Of a DNA stretch of 64,000 nt, positions 51,591 to 59,657 are shown in pieces. Every line of letters starts with the position of its first letter. The stretch's first letter is position 1. Under the pieces are notes generated by a model. That model was not told the origin of the DNA and made no database searches. It saw only the letters and a list, made by a program, of their open reading frames with translations. The position numbers and the translations under genes are program-made. The DNA comes from Modestobacter marinus (lineage in GTDB: Bacteria; Actinomycetota; Actinomycetes; Mycobacteriales; Geodermatophilaceae), in NCBI RefSeq assembly GCF_011758655.1, contig NZ_JAAMPA010000001.1, positions 1,922,001-1,986,000 of the forward strand, written 5' to 3'.

Positions 51591-52280
51591 TCAGCTGTCC
51601 GGCAGGCCGACGAGCCCGGCGAGGTCGCGCATGGCGTCGTCGAAGAAGGCGTCGGCGTCGGCGACCGAGCCGACGAGGTGACCGAACAGCTCGAAGCTCA
51701 CCGCGCCGAACAGCGAGCTCCAGGCCAGCAGCGCCCGGGCGCGCACGGCGTCGTCCAGCGCCGGGTGGTCCCCGCCCAGCACCGGTGCGACGTCCGGGTG
51801 GACCGTGCCGGTCGACCGGCCCGTCGCGGGCGGCAACAGACCGGCCCGGGCGGCGTCCCCGAGCACCCGGCCCAGCACCGCGCCGACCCGGACGGCCGCC
51901 GGGACGGTGTCCTGGGGAGCCCGGTAGCCGGGCACCGGCGAGCCGTAGAGCAGCGCGTACTCGTGCGGGTGGGCCAGGGCCCAGCGGCGCACCGCCCGGC
52001 AGACCGCGAGCCACCGCGTCATCGGCGCAGCGGTGGGGTCGTCAGCCCGTTCGGCCGCCTCACCCAGGGAGTCGTACCCGTCGATGATCAGCCGGGTGAG
52101 CAGCTCGTCGCGGCTGGGGAAGTAGCGGTACACGGCGGAGGAGGCCATGCCCAGCTCCCGGGCGACGGCCCGGAGCGAGAGCCCGGCGGCGCCCACGGTG
52201 GCCAGCTGCTCCCGGGCGAGGTCGGTGATCTCCGCGGTGAGCTCGGCGCGGGCGCGCTCGCGGGCGGTGGTGGGCGGCAC
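51591..52280 (-). CDS. TetR-family regulator
   Basis: A 229-residue regulator. The N-terminal HTH is GLSLRAVARELGMASSAVYR followed by YFPSRDELL; the C-terminal ligand and dimer domain (TetR_C type) contains RAVRRWALAHPHEYALLYGS, typical of a common actinobacterial subgroup. It is divergent from an NAD(P)-binding epimerase-like gene, and two palindromes lie between them, so it most likely represses both. GTG 52280 has no obvious ribosome site; the transcript may be leaderless. Confidence 0.88.
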   Translation of the reverse strand: MPPTTARERARAELTAEITDLAREQLATVGAAGLSLRAVARELGMASSAVYRYFPSRDELLTRLIIDGYDSLGEAAERADDPTAAPMTRWLAVCRAVRRWALAHPHEYALLYGSPVPGYRAPQDTVPAAVRVGAVLGRVLGDAARAGLLPPATGRSTGTVHPDVAPVLGGDHPALDDAVRARALLAWSSLFGAVSFELFGHLVGSVADADAFFDDAMRDLAGLVGLPDS

Positions 52281-52318
52281 CGGAGCAGCGTGCCAGTCGA
52301 GAGCGGTGCACGCAACAG

Positions 52319-52384
52319 AGAGCACTGCTCTTGACAGATGTGTCGCCCGCGAGCACGCTGACCGCGTCCGAGAGCAGTGCTCTC
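52319..52384. promoter_or_regulatory. Twin palindromic operators and promoter between tetR and the epimerase gene
   Basis: AGAGCA-C-TGCTCT (52319-52331) and GAGAGCA-G-TGCTCTC (52370-52384) are near-identical palindromes with centres 52 bases apart, about five helical turns. A consensus -35 TTGACA (52331-52336) abuts the first palindrome, and a weak -10 (CACGCT) follows after 17 bases, so occupancy would block plus-strand transcription. Confidence 0.8.
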
Positions 52385-52406
52385 CCTGTGTGTCGAGGAG
52401 TACGAG

Positions 52407-53390
52407 ATGGCGCGTCACGTGGTGGTCGGCAAGGGCCCGGTGGGGTCGACGACGGCGCGGCTGCTGGCCGAGCAGGGGCACGAGGTGCTCGTGCTCTCCC
52501 GTAGCGGCGGCACGAGCACCGACCGGGTGGAGCACCGGGCCGTCGACGCGGCCGACGCCGAGGCGCTGACCCGCGCCGTCGGCCGGGCCGACCTGCTCTA
52601 CAACGCGGTCAACCCCCCGGACTACACCACCTGGAGCCGCGACTGGCCGCCGCTGGCGGCGGCTCTGCTCACCGCGGCCGAGCGTTCCGGCGCCGGGCTC
52701 GTGGTCATGGGCAACCTCTACGGCTACGGCCGCCCGTCGGGCCCCCTGACGCCGCAGAGCCCCCTGGCCGCCACGGACGAGAAGGGGCGGCTGCGCGCGC
52801 AGCTGTGGACCGACGCGCTCGCCGCGCACCAGGCCGGTCGGCTCCGGGTCACCGAGGCCCGCGCCTCGGACTTCGTCGGCCCGGGCATCCCGCCCGCCCA
52901 GTCGCACCTGGTCCGCCAGCTGGAGACCCTGCGGCGCGGCCGGCGGGCCTGGGTGGTCGGTGACCCCGACGTCCGGCACAGCTGGACCCACGTGCCCGAC
53001 GCCGCGGCCACGCTGATCGCGCTGGGCGCCGACGACCGGTCCTGGGGCCGGGCCTGGCACGTGCCCAGCCCGGCGCCCCGCTCGCAGCGGCAGGCGCTGA
53101 CCGACCTGGCCCGGGCGATGGGCGCACCGCCGGCCAGGGTCAGCGGCATCCCCTGGCCGGTGCTGCGGGCTGCCGGGCTCGCCGTCCCGCTGATGCGCGA
53201 GGTCGGGGCGATCCGGCACCAGTGGGACCAGGAGTTCGTCCTGGACGCGTCCGAGACCACCGCGGTGTTCGGGCTGGCCGCGACGCCGTGGGACGACGTC
53301 GTCCGCAGCACCGTCGCGGCGGTTCAGCCGGGGACGTCGGCCGGCTCGGGGAGCAGCGCGGAGGCCGGGACCGGCCGGCTGAAGAAGTAG
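52407..53390 (+). CDS. NAD(P)-dependent epimerase/dehydratase-like protein
   Basis: The protein has 327 residues. The N-terminal Rossmann start is VVVGKGPVGSTTARLLAEQG. An atypical SDR core lacks the normal YxxxK triad (the nearest is MGNLYGYGRPSGPL), so it may bind rather than turn over substrates. ATG 52407 has GAGGAG upstream. It is controlled by the divergent TetR-type regulator. The last 22 codons overlap the convergent GGDEF-EAL gene by 67 bases, an unusually long tail-to-tail overlap. Confidence 0.8.
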   Translation: MARHVVVGKGPVGSTTARLLAEQGHEVLVLSRSGGTSTDRVEHRAVDAADAEALTRAVGRADLLYNAVNPPDYTTWSRDWPPLAAALLTAAERSGAGLVVMGNLYGYGRPSGPLTPQSPLAATDEKGRLRAQLWTDALAAHQAGRLRVTEARASDFVGPGIPPAQSHLVRQLETLRRGRRAWVVGDPDVRHSWTHVPDAAATLIALGADDRSWGRAWHVPSPAPRSQRQALTDLARAMGAPPARVSGIPWPVLRAAGLAVPLMREVGAIRHQWDQEFVLDASETTAVFGLAATPWDDVVRSTVAAVQPGTSAGSGSSAEAGTGRLKK

Positions 53391-55072
53391 CCCTGGGCCT
53401 GGTCGGCGCCCAGTGCGCGGAGGGCGTCGCGCTCGGCGGCGGTCTCCACACCCTCCGCGACGGCGACCAGGCCCATCGCGTGGGCGAGGTGCACGCAGCT
53501 GGCGACGATCGCGTGGTCGCCGGCGTCGGTGGTCATCCCGGTGACGAAGGACCGGTCGATCTTCAGCTCGTCGACCGGGAACCGCTTGAGGTAGGTGAAG
53601 CTGGAGAAGCCGGTGCCGAAGTCGTCCACGGCCAGCAGGACACCCAGCGCCTTGAGCGCCTGGAGCGAGGCGAGGGCGGCGTCCGGGTCGGTCATCAGCG
53701 CCGTCTCGGTGATCTCCAGGACCAGTCGGGACGCCGGCAGCCCGGCGCGGGCCAGGGTGCGGGCCACCAGGGGCACGAGGTCGGGGTCGGCGAGCTGACG
53801 GGCGGAGAGGTTGACCGCCGTCTGCAGGCCCGCCGGTCCGCCGGCCGCGTCCCAGCGGACGGCCTGCTCGACGGCCTCGGTCAGCACCCAGGCACCCAGC
53901 TCCCGGATGATCCCGGACTGCTCCGCGGCGTCGATGAACGCGGCGGGCTGGAGCAGTCCCCGGGTCGGGTGCTGCCAGCGGACCAGCGCCTCGACGCCGC
54001 TCAGCTGCCCGGTCGGCAGGTGCTGCCGGGGCTGGTAGTGCACCCGCAGCTCGCCCTCGCGGATGCCGCTGCGCAGCTGCTCCAGCAGCAGGAGCCGGTC
54101 GGCGCCGGGGTCGCTGTCCCCGGGGCGGTGGGCGGTCCAGTGCCCGCTGCCCTGGGCCTTCGCCCGGTACATGGCGTGGTCGGCCCGGCGCAGCAGCAGC
54201 TCGGGGAGCCCGGCCGCATCCGCCTCGGCCACCGGCACCTCGGCGGAGCAGACCCCGACGCTCGCGGTGACGACGACCTCCACGCCCTGCAGCACCACCG
54301 GCTCGGCGAGCAGGTCGATCAACCGCTCGGCGACCCGGGCCGCGCCGGAGGGGGCGACGTCGTCGAGGACGACGAACTCGTCGCCGGCGAAGCGCGCGAC
54401 GTCCGCGCCGGCGCGGGAGGCGCAGCGGATGCGGCGCGCGACCACCTGCAGCAGCTCGTCACCGCTTGCGTGCCCGAGGGCGTCGTTGACCGTCTTGAAG
54501 CCGTCGAGGTCGACGAACAGCACGGTCGGCACCGCGCCGTCCCCCCGGTCGGTGCGGGCCTCACCGAGCCGGCCGCGCAGGGCCCGGAGCAGCCCGGGGC
54601 GGTTGAGCAGCCCGGTGAGCGCGTCGTGGTGGACCAGTTCGGTGAGCTCGGCCTCGGCCTCGGTGATCCGGGCCTCGGACTCCTCGGCCCGCCGGCGCGC
54701 GGCCAGCAGCTCCTCCTCGTACCGGCGGCGCTGCTGGGCGTCGACCAGCACGATCTGCGTCTCCGGCCCCTCCGGCCCGTCGGCGCGGGTGGCGCTGAGC
54801 AGGGCCGGGTGCCGCGCCCCGTCGGGTCCCAGGACCTGGACGGAGGCCTCGGCGATCCGGCCGCTGACCATCAGCTGGGGGAGGGAGTGCGTCGTGTAGA
54901 GCACCCGGTCGCCGATGGGCAGCAGTCTCGCGAACGGGGTGCCCAGCAGGTCCGCGGCGATGTGCCCGGTCCAGTCGGTGAAGGTCGCGTTGACCGCGGT
55001 GACCAGGCCGTCGTCGTCGAGCAGCAGGTGCCCGCCGGGGGCGTGCTGCCAGAGCTCGGCGTAGTCGCGCAT
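53324..55072 (-). CDS. PAS-GGDEF-EAL cyclic-di-GMP protein
   Basis: A 582-residue cytoplasmic protein. A PAS domain (about 5-112; LWQHAPGGHLLLDDDGLVTA) and a coiled linker (112-145) precede a GGDEF domain (145-305) with signature RFAGDEFVVLDD; Ala replaces the first Gly, a change often still active. The EAL domain (325-575) has VEALVRWQHP, NLSARQL, LEITETALM, VDDFGTGFSSFTYLKRF and AEGVET, so phosphodiesterase residues look intact. No membrane segment is present. The ATG overlaps the stop of the RsbQ-like gene (ATGA), strongly suggesting that the hydrolase and this PAS protein work together. Confidence 0.9.
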   Translation of the reverse strand: MRDYAELWQHAPGGHLLLDDDGLVTAVNATFTDWTGHIAADLLGTPFARLLPIGDRVLYTTHSLPQLMVSGRIAEASVQVLGPDGARHPALLSATRADGPEGPETQIVLVDAQQRRRYEEELLAARRRAEESEARITEAEAELTELVHHDALTGLLNRPGLLRALRGRLGEARTDRGDGAVPTVLFVDLDGFKTVNDALGHASGDELLQVVARRIRCASRAGADVARFAGDEFVVLDDVAPSGAARVAERLIDLLAEPVVLQGVEVVVTASVGVCSAEVPVAEADAAGLPELLLRRADHAMYRAKAQGSGHWTAHRPGDSDPGADRLLLLEQLRSGIREGELRVHYQPRQHLPTGQLSGVEALVRWQHPTRGLLQPAAFIDAAEQSGIIRELGAWVLTEAVEQAVRWDAAGGPAGLQTAVNLSARQLADPDLVPLVARTLARAGLPASRLVLEITETALMTDPDAALASLQALKALGVLLAVDDFGTGFSSFTYLKRFPVDELKIDRSFVTGMTTDAGDHAIVASCVHLAHAMGLVAVAEGVETAAERDALRALGADQAQGYFFSRPVPASALLPEPADVPG

Positions 55073-55920
55073 CACCGGGGGAGGAGGTGGGCGCGGATGG
55101 CCGCGGCCGTCTCCTCGGGTGCGCTGATGTGCGGGCAGTGCCCGATGGCCTCCAGCTGCACCAGCGTGGAGCCGGCGAGGTGGGTGTGCAGGTGGTCGCC
55201 CACCGACGGCGGCACCATCGCGTCGGCCCGGCTCTGCAGGATGACCGTGGGTGTGGCGACCTGGGGCAGCAGGGGGCGGAAGTCGGTGGCGAACATGGTC
55301 CCGAGCAGTTGTCGGGCGATGTCGGGGTCGACCCGGCAGAAGCTCGCGGTGAGCCGGTCGCCGTGCTCCGGGTCGTCCGGGGTGCCCATGATCACCGGGG
55401 CCATCGCCTCGGCCCAGGTGAAGTAGTTGCTGTCCAGCGCGCCGGCCACCTCGGCCATGTCGGCGGTGGAGAAGCCGCCGTCGTAACCGGCAGCCGGGTC
55501 CTGCAGGAAGTAGGGGGACGCCGCCACCAGCACGAGCTGCCGGAAGCGCCCGGGCTCTCGCACCGCGGCCAGCAGCGCCATCATCGTGCTGACGCTGTGC
55601 GCGACGAGCGTGACGTCGTGCAGGTCCAGCTCGGCGCAGATGGCGAGCATGTCGTCGGCGTGCCCGTCCAGCGTGGCGTAGCGGACCGGGTCGTAGGCCG
55701 CGACGTCGGACCGGCCGTACCCCATCAGGTCGTGGCGGACGACCCGGTGGTCCGCGCGCAGGTGCGGCAGGACGCCGTCCCACATCCCCTGGTCGCAGCC
55801 GAAACCGTGCGCCAGCAGCAGGACCGGCCCGTCCGGGTCGCCCGTGCTGGTCACGTGCAGCCGCTGCGCCACCGGTCCGGTCAGGACATCGGTCGGCCCC
55901 ATGGCCACCTCCATCGACAT
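55072..55920 (-). CDS. RsbQ-like alpha/beta hydrolase
   Basis: A 282-residue protein close to Bacillus RsbQ in motif order: LAHGFGCDQGMWDGVLPHL, then DLMGYGRSDVAAYDPVRYAT, the nucleophile S109 (VAHSVS), ASPYFLQDPAAGYDGGF, D233 (SRADAMVPPSVG) and H261 (IGHCPHISAPEET). RsbQ activates the PAS-domain phosphatase RsbP, probably by binding or hydrolysing a small hydrophobic ligand; plant D14/KAI2 receptors are relatives. Here the coupled PAS protein makes or degrades c-di-GMP instead. ATG 55920 has GAGGTGA; an alternative ATG at 55902 also has GGAGG. Confidence 0.9.
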   Translation of the reverse strand: MSMEVAMGPTDVLTGPVAQRLHVTSTGDPDGPVLLLAHGFGCDQGMWDGVLPHLRADHRVVRHDLMGYGRSDVAAYDPVRYATLDGHADDMLAICAELDLHDVTLVAHSVSTMMALLAAVREPGRFRQLVLVAASPYFLQDPAAGYDGGFSTADMAEVAGALDSNYFTWAEAMAPVIMGTPDDPEHGDRLTASFCRVDPDIARQLLGTMFATDFRPLLPQVATPTVILQSRADAMVPPSVGDHLHTHLAGSTLVQLEAIGHCPHISAPEETAAAIRAHLLPR

Positions 55921-55929
55921 GCCGTCACC

Positions 55930-55959
55930 TCGAACTGATCGCGGATCCGCGGTGTTCGA
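55930..55959. promoter_or_regulatory. Nested dyad upstream of the RsbQ-like gene
   Basis: TCGAAC (55930-55935) and GTTCGA (55954-55959) flank a perfect 12-base palindrome CGCGGATCCGCG (55940-55951). It lies ten bases before the likely start of the hydrolase gene. It could be an operator; no bound protein can be named. Confidence 0.45.
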
Positions 55960-56097
55960 GATCCGTCGTGCACTCCCTACTTCGACGGGACGGCGCGCCT
56001 GCTTGAGCGGAACGGGCGGACGCCGCCGGTCTTCCTCCCGTCGGGTGAGGGCGCCCCGCTCCCGGTGCGCACCGGCCCCCCGGATTACCGTGACGGC

Positions 56098-56211
56098 ATG
56101 GGTCTGTTCTCCGCCTGGGTGCTCATCACCCTCGTCGCGCTGGTCGCGCTGGGCTTCGCCGCCTCGGCGTGGCGGGTCGCCCGTGCCGAGCGACCGGGGC
56201 GCGCCCGATGA
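56098..56211 (+). CDS. 37-residue single-pass membrane protein
   Basis: MGLFSAWVLITLVALVALGF, then AASAWRVARAERPGRAR: one membrane helix and a basic tail. Its stop overlaps the ATG of the nitrobindin-like gene (ATGA at 56208-56211), the main evidence for translation. GATTACCGT lies just before the ATG and could serve as a -10 for a nearly leaderless transcript. Family unknown. It may position or assist the next protein, but that is speculation. Confidence 0.65.
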   Translation: MGLFSAWVLITLVALVALGFAASAWRVARAERPGRAR

Positions 56212-56780
56212 GCGCCCCCGTCCCGCCCGGCCTCCCGAACGGGCCGGTCGCCGGCCCGACCGAGCTGCCGGTGCCCGACACCGTCGACGTCCGCGAGGGG
56301 CCCGAGGTGGCCCACGAGCTGCTGTCGGTGCTGCCGCTGCTCGGCGAGTGGCACGGGGAGGGGCAGGCCGCCGGCACCGAGGGCGACCACCGCTTCGGGC
56401 AGTGGGTCCGCTTCGCCCACGACGGGCGCGGCTTCCTCAGCTACGAGTCGCGCACGTGGCGGCTCACCGACGACGGCCAGGTCGCCGGCCCGGACCAGCG
56501 GGAGTCCGGCTTCTGGCGGCCCCGCGGCGAGGAGGAGGTGGAGCTGCTGGTCAGCTCGCCGGCCGGCCTCGTCGAGATCTACGTCGGCACGGCCCGGACG
56601 ACGACCAGCTGGGAGCTGGACAGCGACGTCCTGGCCCGCACCCCCGACCACCCCGACACCAGCCGGGCCAAGCGGCTGTACGGCATCGTCGACGGCGCCC
56701 TGCTCTACGCCGTCGACCGGGCGGCGGGCGACGAGCCCCTGCGCCCCACCATGTCCGCCCGCCTGGAGAGGATCCGCTGA
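56208..56780 (+). CDS. Nitrobindin/FABP-like protein
   Basis: A 190-residue beta-barrel of the DUF1794 type. Signatures: LLGEWHGEGQA, VRFAHDGRGFLSYESRTWRL, ESGFWRPRG, SSPAGLVEIYVGTA and KRLYGIVDGALLYAVDRAA. Relatives bind haem through a C-terminal His and act on peroxynitrite; M. tuberculosis has two, Rv2717c and Rv0813c. Genome position near sseC and pabC fits the Rv0813c type. At the place where I expect the axial His (pattern HLxAxL) this protein reads RPTMSARLERIR, so haem binding is doubtful. It is translated together with a 37-residue membrane protein. Confidence 0.85.
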   Translation: MSAPVPPGLPNGPVAGPTELPVPDTVDVREGPEVAHELLSVLPLLGEWHGEGQAAGTEGDHRFGQWVRFAHDGRGFLSYESRTWRLTDDGQVAGPDQRESGFWRPRGEEEVELLVSSPAGLVEIYVGTARTTTSWELDSDVLARTPDHPDTSRAKRLYGIVDGALLYAVDRAAGDEPLRPTMSARLERIR

Positions 56781-56785
56781 GCACC

Positions 56786-58486
56786 GTGACGCAGCCCGCC
56801 ACCACCCCCCGTCAGGTCGCCGACCGCTACGTCGACGCGGTCTGTGACCTGGACCCGATCGTCGCCACCCAGCTGGGCACCCGCCCCGGGGACGACCGGC
56901 TGCCCGACACCAGCCCGACCGGGCTGGCCGCCGAGGCCGAGCTGATCCGGACCACGCTCGCCGAGCTGGACGCGGTGCTGGCCGCGGACCCGTCGCTGGA
57001 CGACGACCCGGTGGAGCGCCGCTGCGCGCGGCTGCTGCGGGAGCGGCTCACGGCTGCGCTGGACCTGCACGAGGCCGGCGAGGACCTGCGGGCGGTGTCC
57101 AACCTGTTCTCCCCGGTCCACTCCATCCGGCAGGTCTTCTCGATGATGCCGACCCGGACGCCGGAGGACTGGGCGGTGCTGGCCCGCCGGCTCGCCCGGG
57201 TCCCGGCGGCCTACCGCGGCTACCGCGAGTCGCTGAGCGCCGGGGCCGCGCGGGGCCTGTTCGCCGCGCCCCGCCAGGTGCACACCGTCGTCGGGCAGCT
57301 CGACGAGTGGCTGTCCGGCCCCTACTTCGCCGGCCTGGTCGCCGCCGGCCCCGACGAGCTGCGCGCCGAGCTGGACGCCGCCGCCGCGGCTGCCGACGGC
57401 GCCGTCGCCGCCGTCCGTGACTTCCTCCGGGACACCTACGCCCCGCAGGCCGAGGGCACCCCGGACGCGGTGGGCCGCGAGCGGTACGCCCGGTTCGCCC
57501 GGTCGTGGAACGGCTCGGACCTCGGCGCGGGCCGCGGCCTGGAGGAGGCCTACGCCTGGGGCTGGGCCGAGCACCAGCGGATCCTGGCCGAGCAACGCAC
57601 CGAGGCGGAGAGGGCGCTCCCCGGGGCGACGCCCATGGAGGCGATGCGCTGGCTGAGCGAGCACGGCGAGGCCGTCGAGGGCGTGGAGCCGGTCCGGCTG
57701 CGGCTGCAGGCGATGATGGACACCGCGATCGAGGCCCTCGACGGGGTGCACTTCGACATCGCCGGCCCGGTGCGCCAGGTCGAGGCGATGATCGCCCCGC
57801 CGGGCAGCGCAGCGGCGCCGTACTACACCCGGCCCACCCAGGACTTCTCCCGGCCCGGGCGCACCTGGCTGCCGACGCTGGGCCGGGAGCGCTTCCCGCT
57901 GTGGGACCTGGTCTCGACCTGGTACCACGAGGGCGTCCCCGGTCACCACCTGCAGCTGGCGCAGTGGGCGTACGTCTCCGGCGACCTGTCCTCCTACCAG
58001 ACCTCGCTGGGGTCGGTCGGTGCCAACGTCGAGGGCTGGGCGCTCTACGCCGAGCGGCTGATGGACGAGCTGGGTTTCCTGACCGACCCGGGTGCGCGGC
58101 TGGGCTACCTGGACGCGCAGCAGATGCGCGCCGTGCGGGTGGTCGTCGACATCGGAATGCACCTGGAGCTGCCGATCCCCGACGACGCCGAGGGCGCGGT
58201 CGCCGCGCACCGCGGCGAGCCGTGGACGCCGGAGCTGGCGCGCGCCTTCTTCGGGGAGAACTGCGGCCGGGACGCCGACTTCCTGGACAGCGAGCTGGTC
58301 CGCTACCTGGGCATGCCCGGGCAGGCGATCAGCTACAAGCTGGGGGAGCGGGCCTGGCTGGCCGGCCGGGCGGCCGCCCAGCAGGCGCGGGGCGCCGACT
58401 TCGACCTGAAGGCATGGCACATGGCCGCCCTCTCCCAGGGCAGCCTCGGCCTCGACGACCTGGCCGCCGAACTCGCCCAGCTCTAG
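56786..58486 (+). CDS. DUF885 metallopeptidase-like protein
   Basis: A 566-residue helical protein of the DUF885 family. The zinc-site region reads STWYHEGVPGHHLQLAQWAY, with EGWALYAERLMDELGFLTD downstream, and MPGQAISYKLGERAWL near the end is a family hallmark. These proteins look like gluzincin-type peptidases, but few have been tested. GTG 56786 starts six bases after the nitrobindin stop and probably belongs to the same transcript. A 38-base palindrome follows the stop. Confidence 0.85.
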   Translation: MTQPATTPRQVADRYVDAVCDLDPIVATQLGTRPGDDRLPDTSPTGLAAEAELIRTTLAELDAVLAADPSLDDDPVERRCARLLRERLTAALDLHEAGEDLRAVSNLFSPVHSIRQVFSMMPTRTPEDWAVLARRLARVPAAYRGYRESLSAGAARGLFAAPRQVHTVVGQLDEWLSGPYFAGLVAAGPDELRAELDAAAAAADGAVAAVRDFLRDTYAPQAEGTPDAVGRERYARFARSWNGSDLGAGRGLEEAYAWGWAEHQRILAEQRTEAERALPGATPMEAMRWLSEHGEAVEGVEPVRLRLQAMMDTAIEALDGVHFDIAGPVRQVEAMIAPPGSAAAPYYTRPTQDFSRPGRTWLPTLGRERFPLWDLVSTWYHEGVPGHHLQLAQWAYVSGDLSSYQTSLGSVGANVEGWALYAERLMDELGFLTDPGARLGYLDAQQMRAVRVVVDIGMHLELPIPDDAEGAVAAHRGEPWTPELARAFFGENCGRDADFLDSELVRYLGMPGQAISYKLGERAWLAGRAAAQQARGADFDLKAWHMAALSQGSLGLDDLAAELAQL

Positions 58487-58520
58487 GAAGCGACGCCTCT
58501 CGCGCACGCCTGCGGTGACG

Positions 58521-58558
58521 CTCAGGACCACCAAAATGGCCATTTTGGTGGTCCTGAG
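58521..58558. repeat. Perfect 38-base palindrome, REP-like, possible bidirectional terminator
   Basis: The arms CTCAGGACCACCAAAATGG and its exact complement meet without a loop. The inner 28 bases match the element inside hrpA (24396-24423) with two differences. Its place between convergent stops (58486 and 58567) would suit a terminator, but the second copy in a coding sequence argues for a dispersed repeat. Confidence 0.85.
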
Positions 58559-58566
58559 GGGCGCGG

Positions 58567-59295
58567 TCAGAGGTCGGGGGCGTCGGGTGGGGTCGGGTTG
58601 ACCTGGTCGGCGTCCCAGGTGGTGCGCTGGCCGGGCGCCGCGGGGAGGACCTCCAGGCCCTCGGCGTCGAACAGCTCGGCGAGGCAGGCGGCGCTGCCCC
58701 CGACGTAGGTGCTGACCAGGTCGATGTCGGTCACCACGCACCAGGCGCGGTCGGCCGGCCACCACAGGTTGGCGCTCTGCTCGAACGGCTCGGCGGCCAT
58801 GTTCTGCGCGGCCAGCTCGATCGGCCCGTTGATCAGCCAGTACTCGCGGTCGGGCAGGCTCAGCGTCGGGTGGTCGGTGAGGACGGCGCCGCCCTGGGCC
58901 ACCGCGTACCAGCAGACGTCGGGGGTCGTCGTCCAGCGGGACAGCACCGCGACCAGGCGTTCGGCGACCGGTGCGGGCAGGTGGCCGCGGGCGGGGGCGC
59001 CGTGCCACAGCGGCGACTGGTCGTCGTTCTCGAAGTACTCCATCGCGCCGGTCACCGAACCCCACTGCATCAGCGGGTGCACGGTGGTGCCGTTGGCGGC
59101 TGCGACGGAGGCCCAGGGCACCTCGACGTCGTCGTCCCCCACGTACCGGACGGCCGGGTGGAGGACCCGGGCCACGGCCTCGAAGGAGGAGGGGACCAGC
59201 GCGGCCACGGTGCAGGGCGGGGCGGCCGCGGCGGACTCGGCCAGCCAGATGCCGGCGGAGGTGTCCAGGGCGACGGAGCGGCCGGTGAACTGCAC
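58567..59295 (-). CDS. Hypothetical protein
   Basis: The protein has 242 residues. GTG 59295 is used because the upstream extension is Arg/Gly/Pro-rich. The sequence is Trp-rich and acidic (MQWGSVTGAMEYFENDDQSP, then SLPDREYWLINGPIELAAQN and FEQSANLWWPADRAWCVVTD). It has no membrane segment or signal. The ending AACLAELFDAEGLEVLPAAP is reminiscent of small actinobacterial proteins of unknown function. It is monocistronic and convergent with the DUF885 gene, with the REP palindrome between. Confidence 0.7.
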   Translation of the reverse strand: MQFTGRSVALDTSAGIWLAESAAAAPPCTVAALVPSSFEAVARVLHPAVRYVGDDDVEVPWASVAAANGTTVHPLMQWGSVTGAMEYFENDDQSPLWHGAPARGHLPAPVAERLVAVLSRWTTTPDVCWYAVAQGGAVLTDHPTLSLPDREYWLINGPIELAAQNMAAEPFEQSANLWWPADRAWCVVTDIDLVSTYVGGSAACLAELFDAEGLEVLPAAPGQRTTWDADQVNPTPPDAPDL

Positions 59296-59657
59296 GCGGC
59301 GACAACTCCCCCCGACAAACGGACAACCCCCGGGCTGCTCCGCGGCGCTGGACCCACCGTGGTGGGGAGCGGCTCGCGGGCCGACTGGACAACGTCGGCA
59401 GCCCGAGGGTCGGGTGACTGTCCGGTTCTCGCCTGCCGCCATCGACGGACGGGCGGGAGTGCCGTCGCTCAGCTCCCGTGGGTCTTCCACGAGCGCTGGG
59501 CGGGCGGCCCATCTGGAGTGCGGCTAGCGGACAGCCACCTCACGTGTCCTGTAAGTCATCAACTTCGGGACCACCTCCTCTCTCGTGTGCCACGACGGTA
59601 CGACGCGGAGGAGGGCTCGGCAACGACCTTTTCCGAGGTGTCGGCGGCCGGGTCCGC
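59296..59657. other. Intergenic region with no recognised gene
   Basis: About 360 bases between the hypothetical gene start and the nhaA stop. The part from 59530 to 59640 is less GC-rich than its surroundings. No protein-like frame, hairpin terminator or known RNA motif was recognised. Confidence 0.4.

Noticed and set aside
55844-56785. Long N-terminal extension of the DUF885 gene
   Set aside because: It runs out of frame through the nitrobindin-like gene and is Arg/Pro-rich; the GTG at 56786 gives the normal family start.
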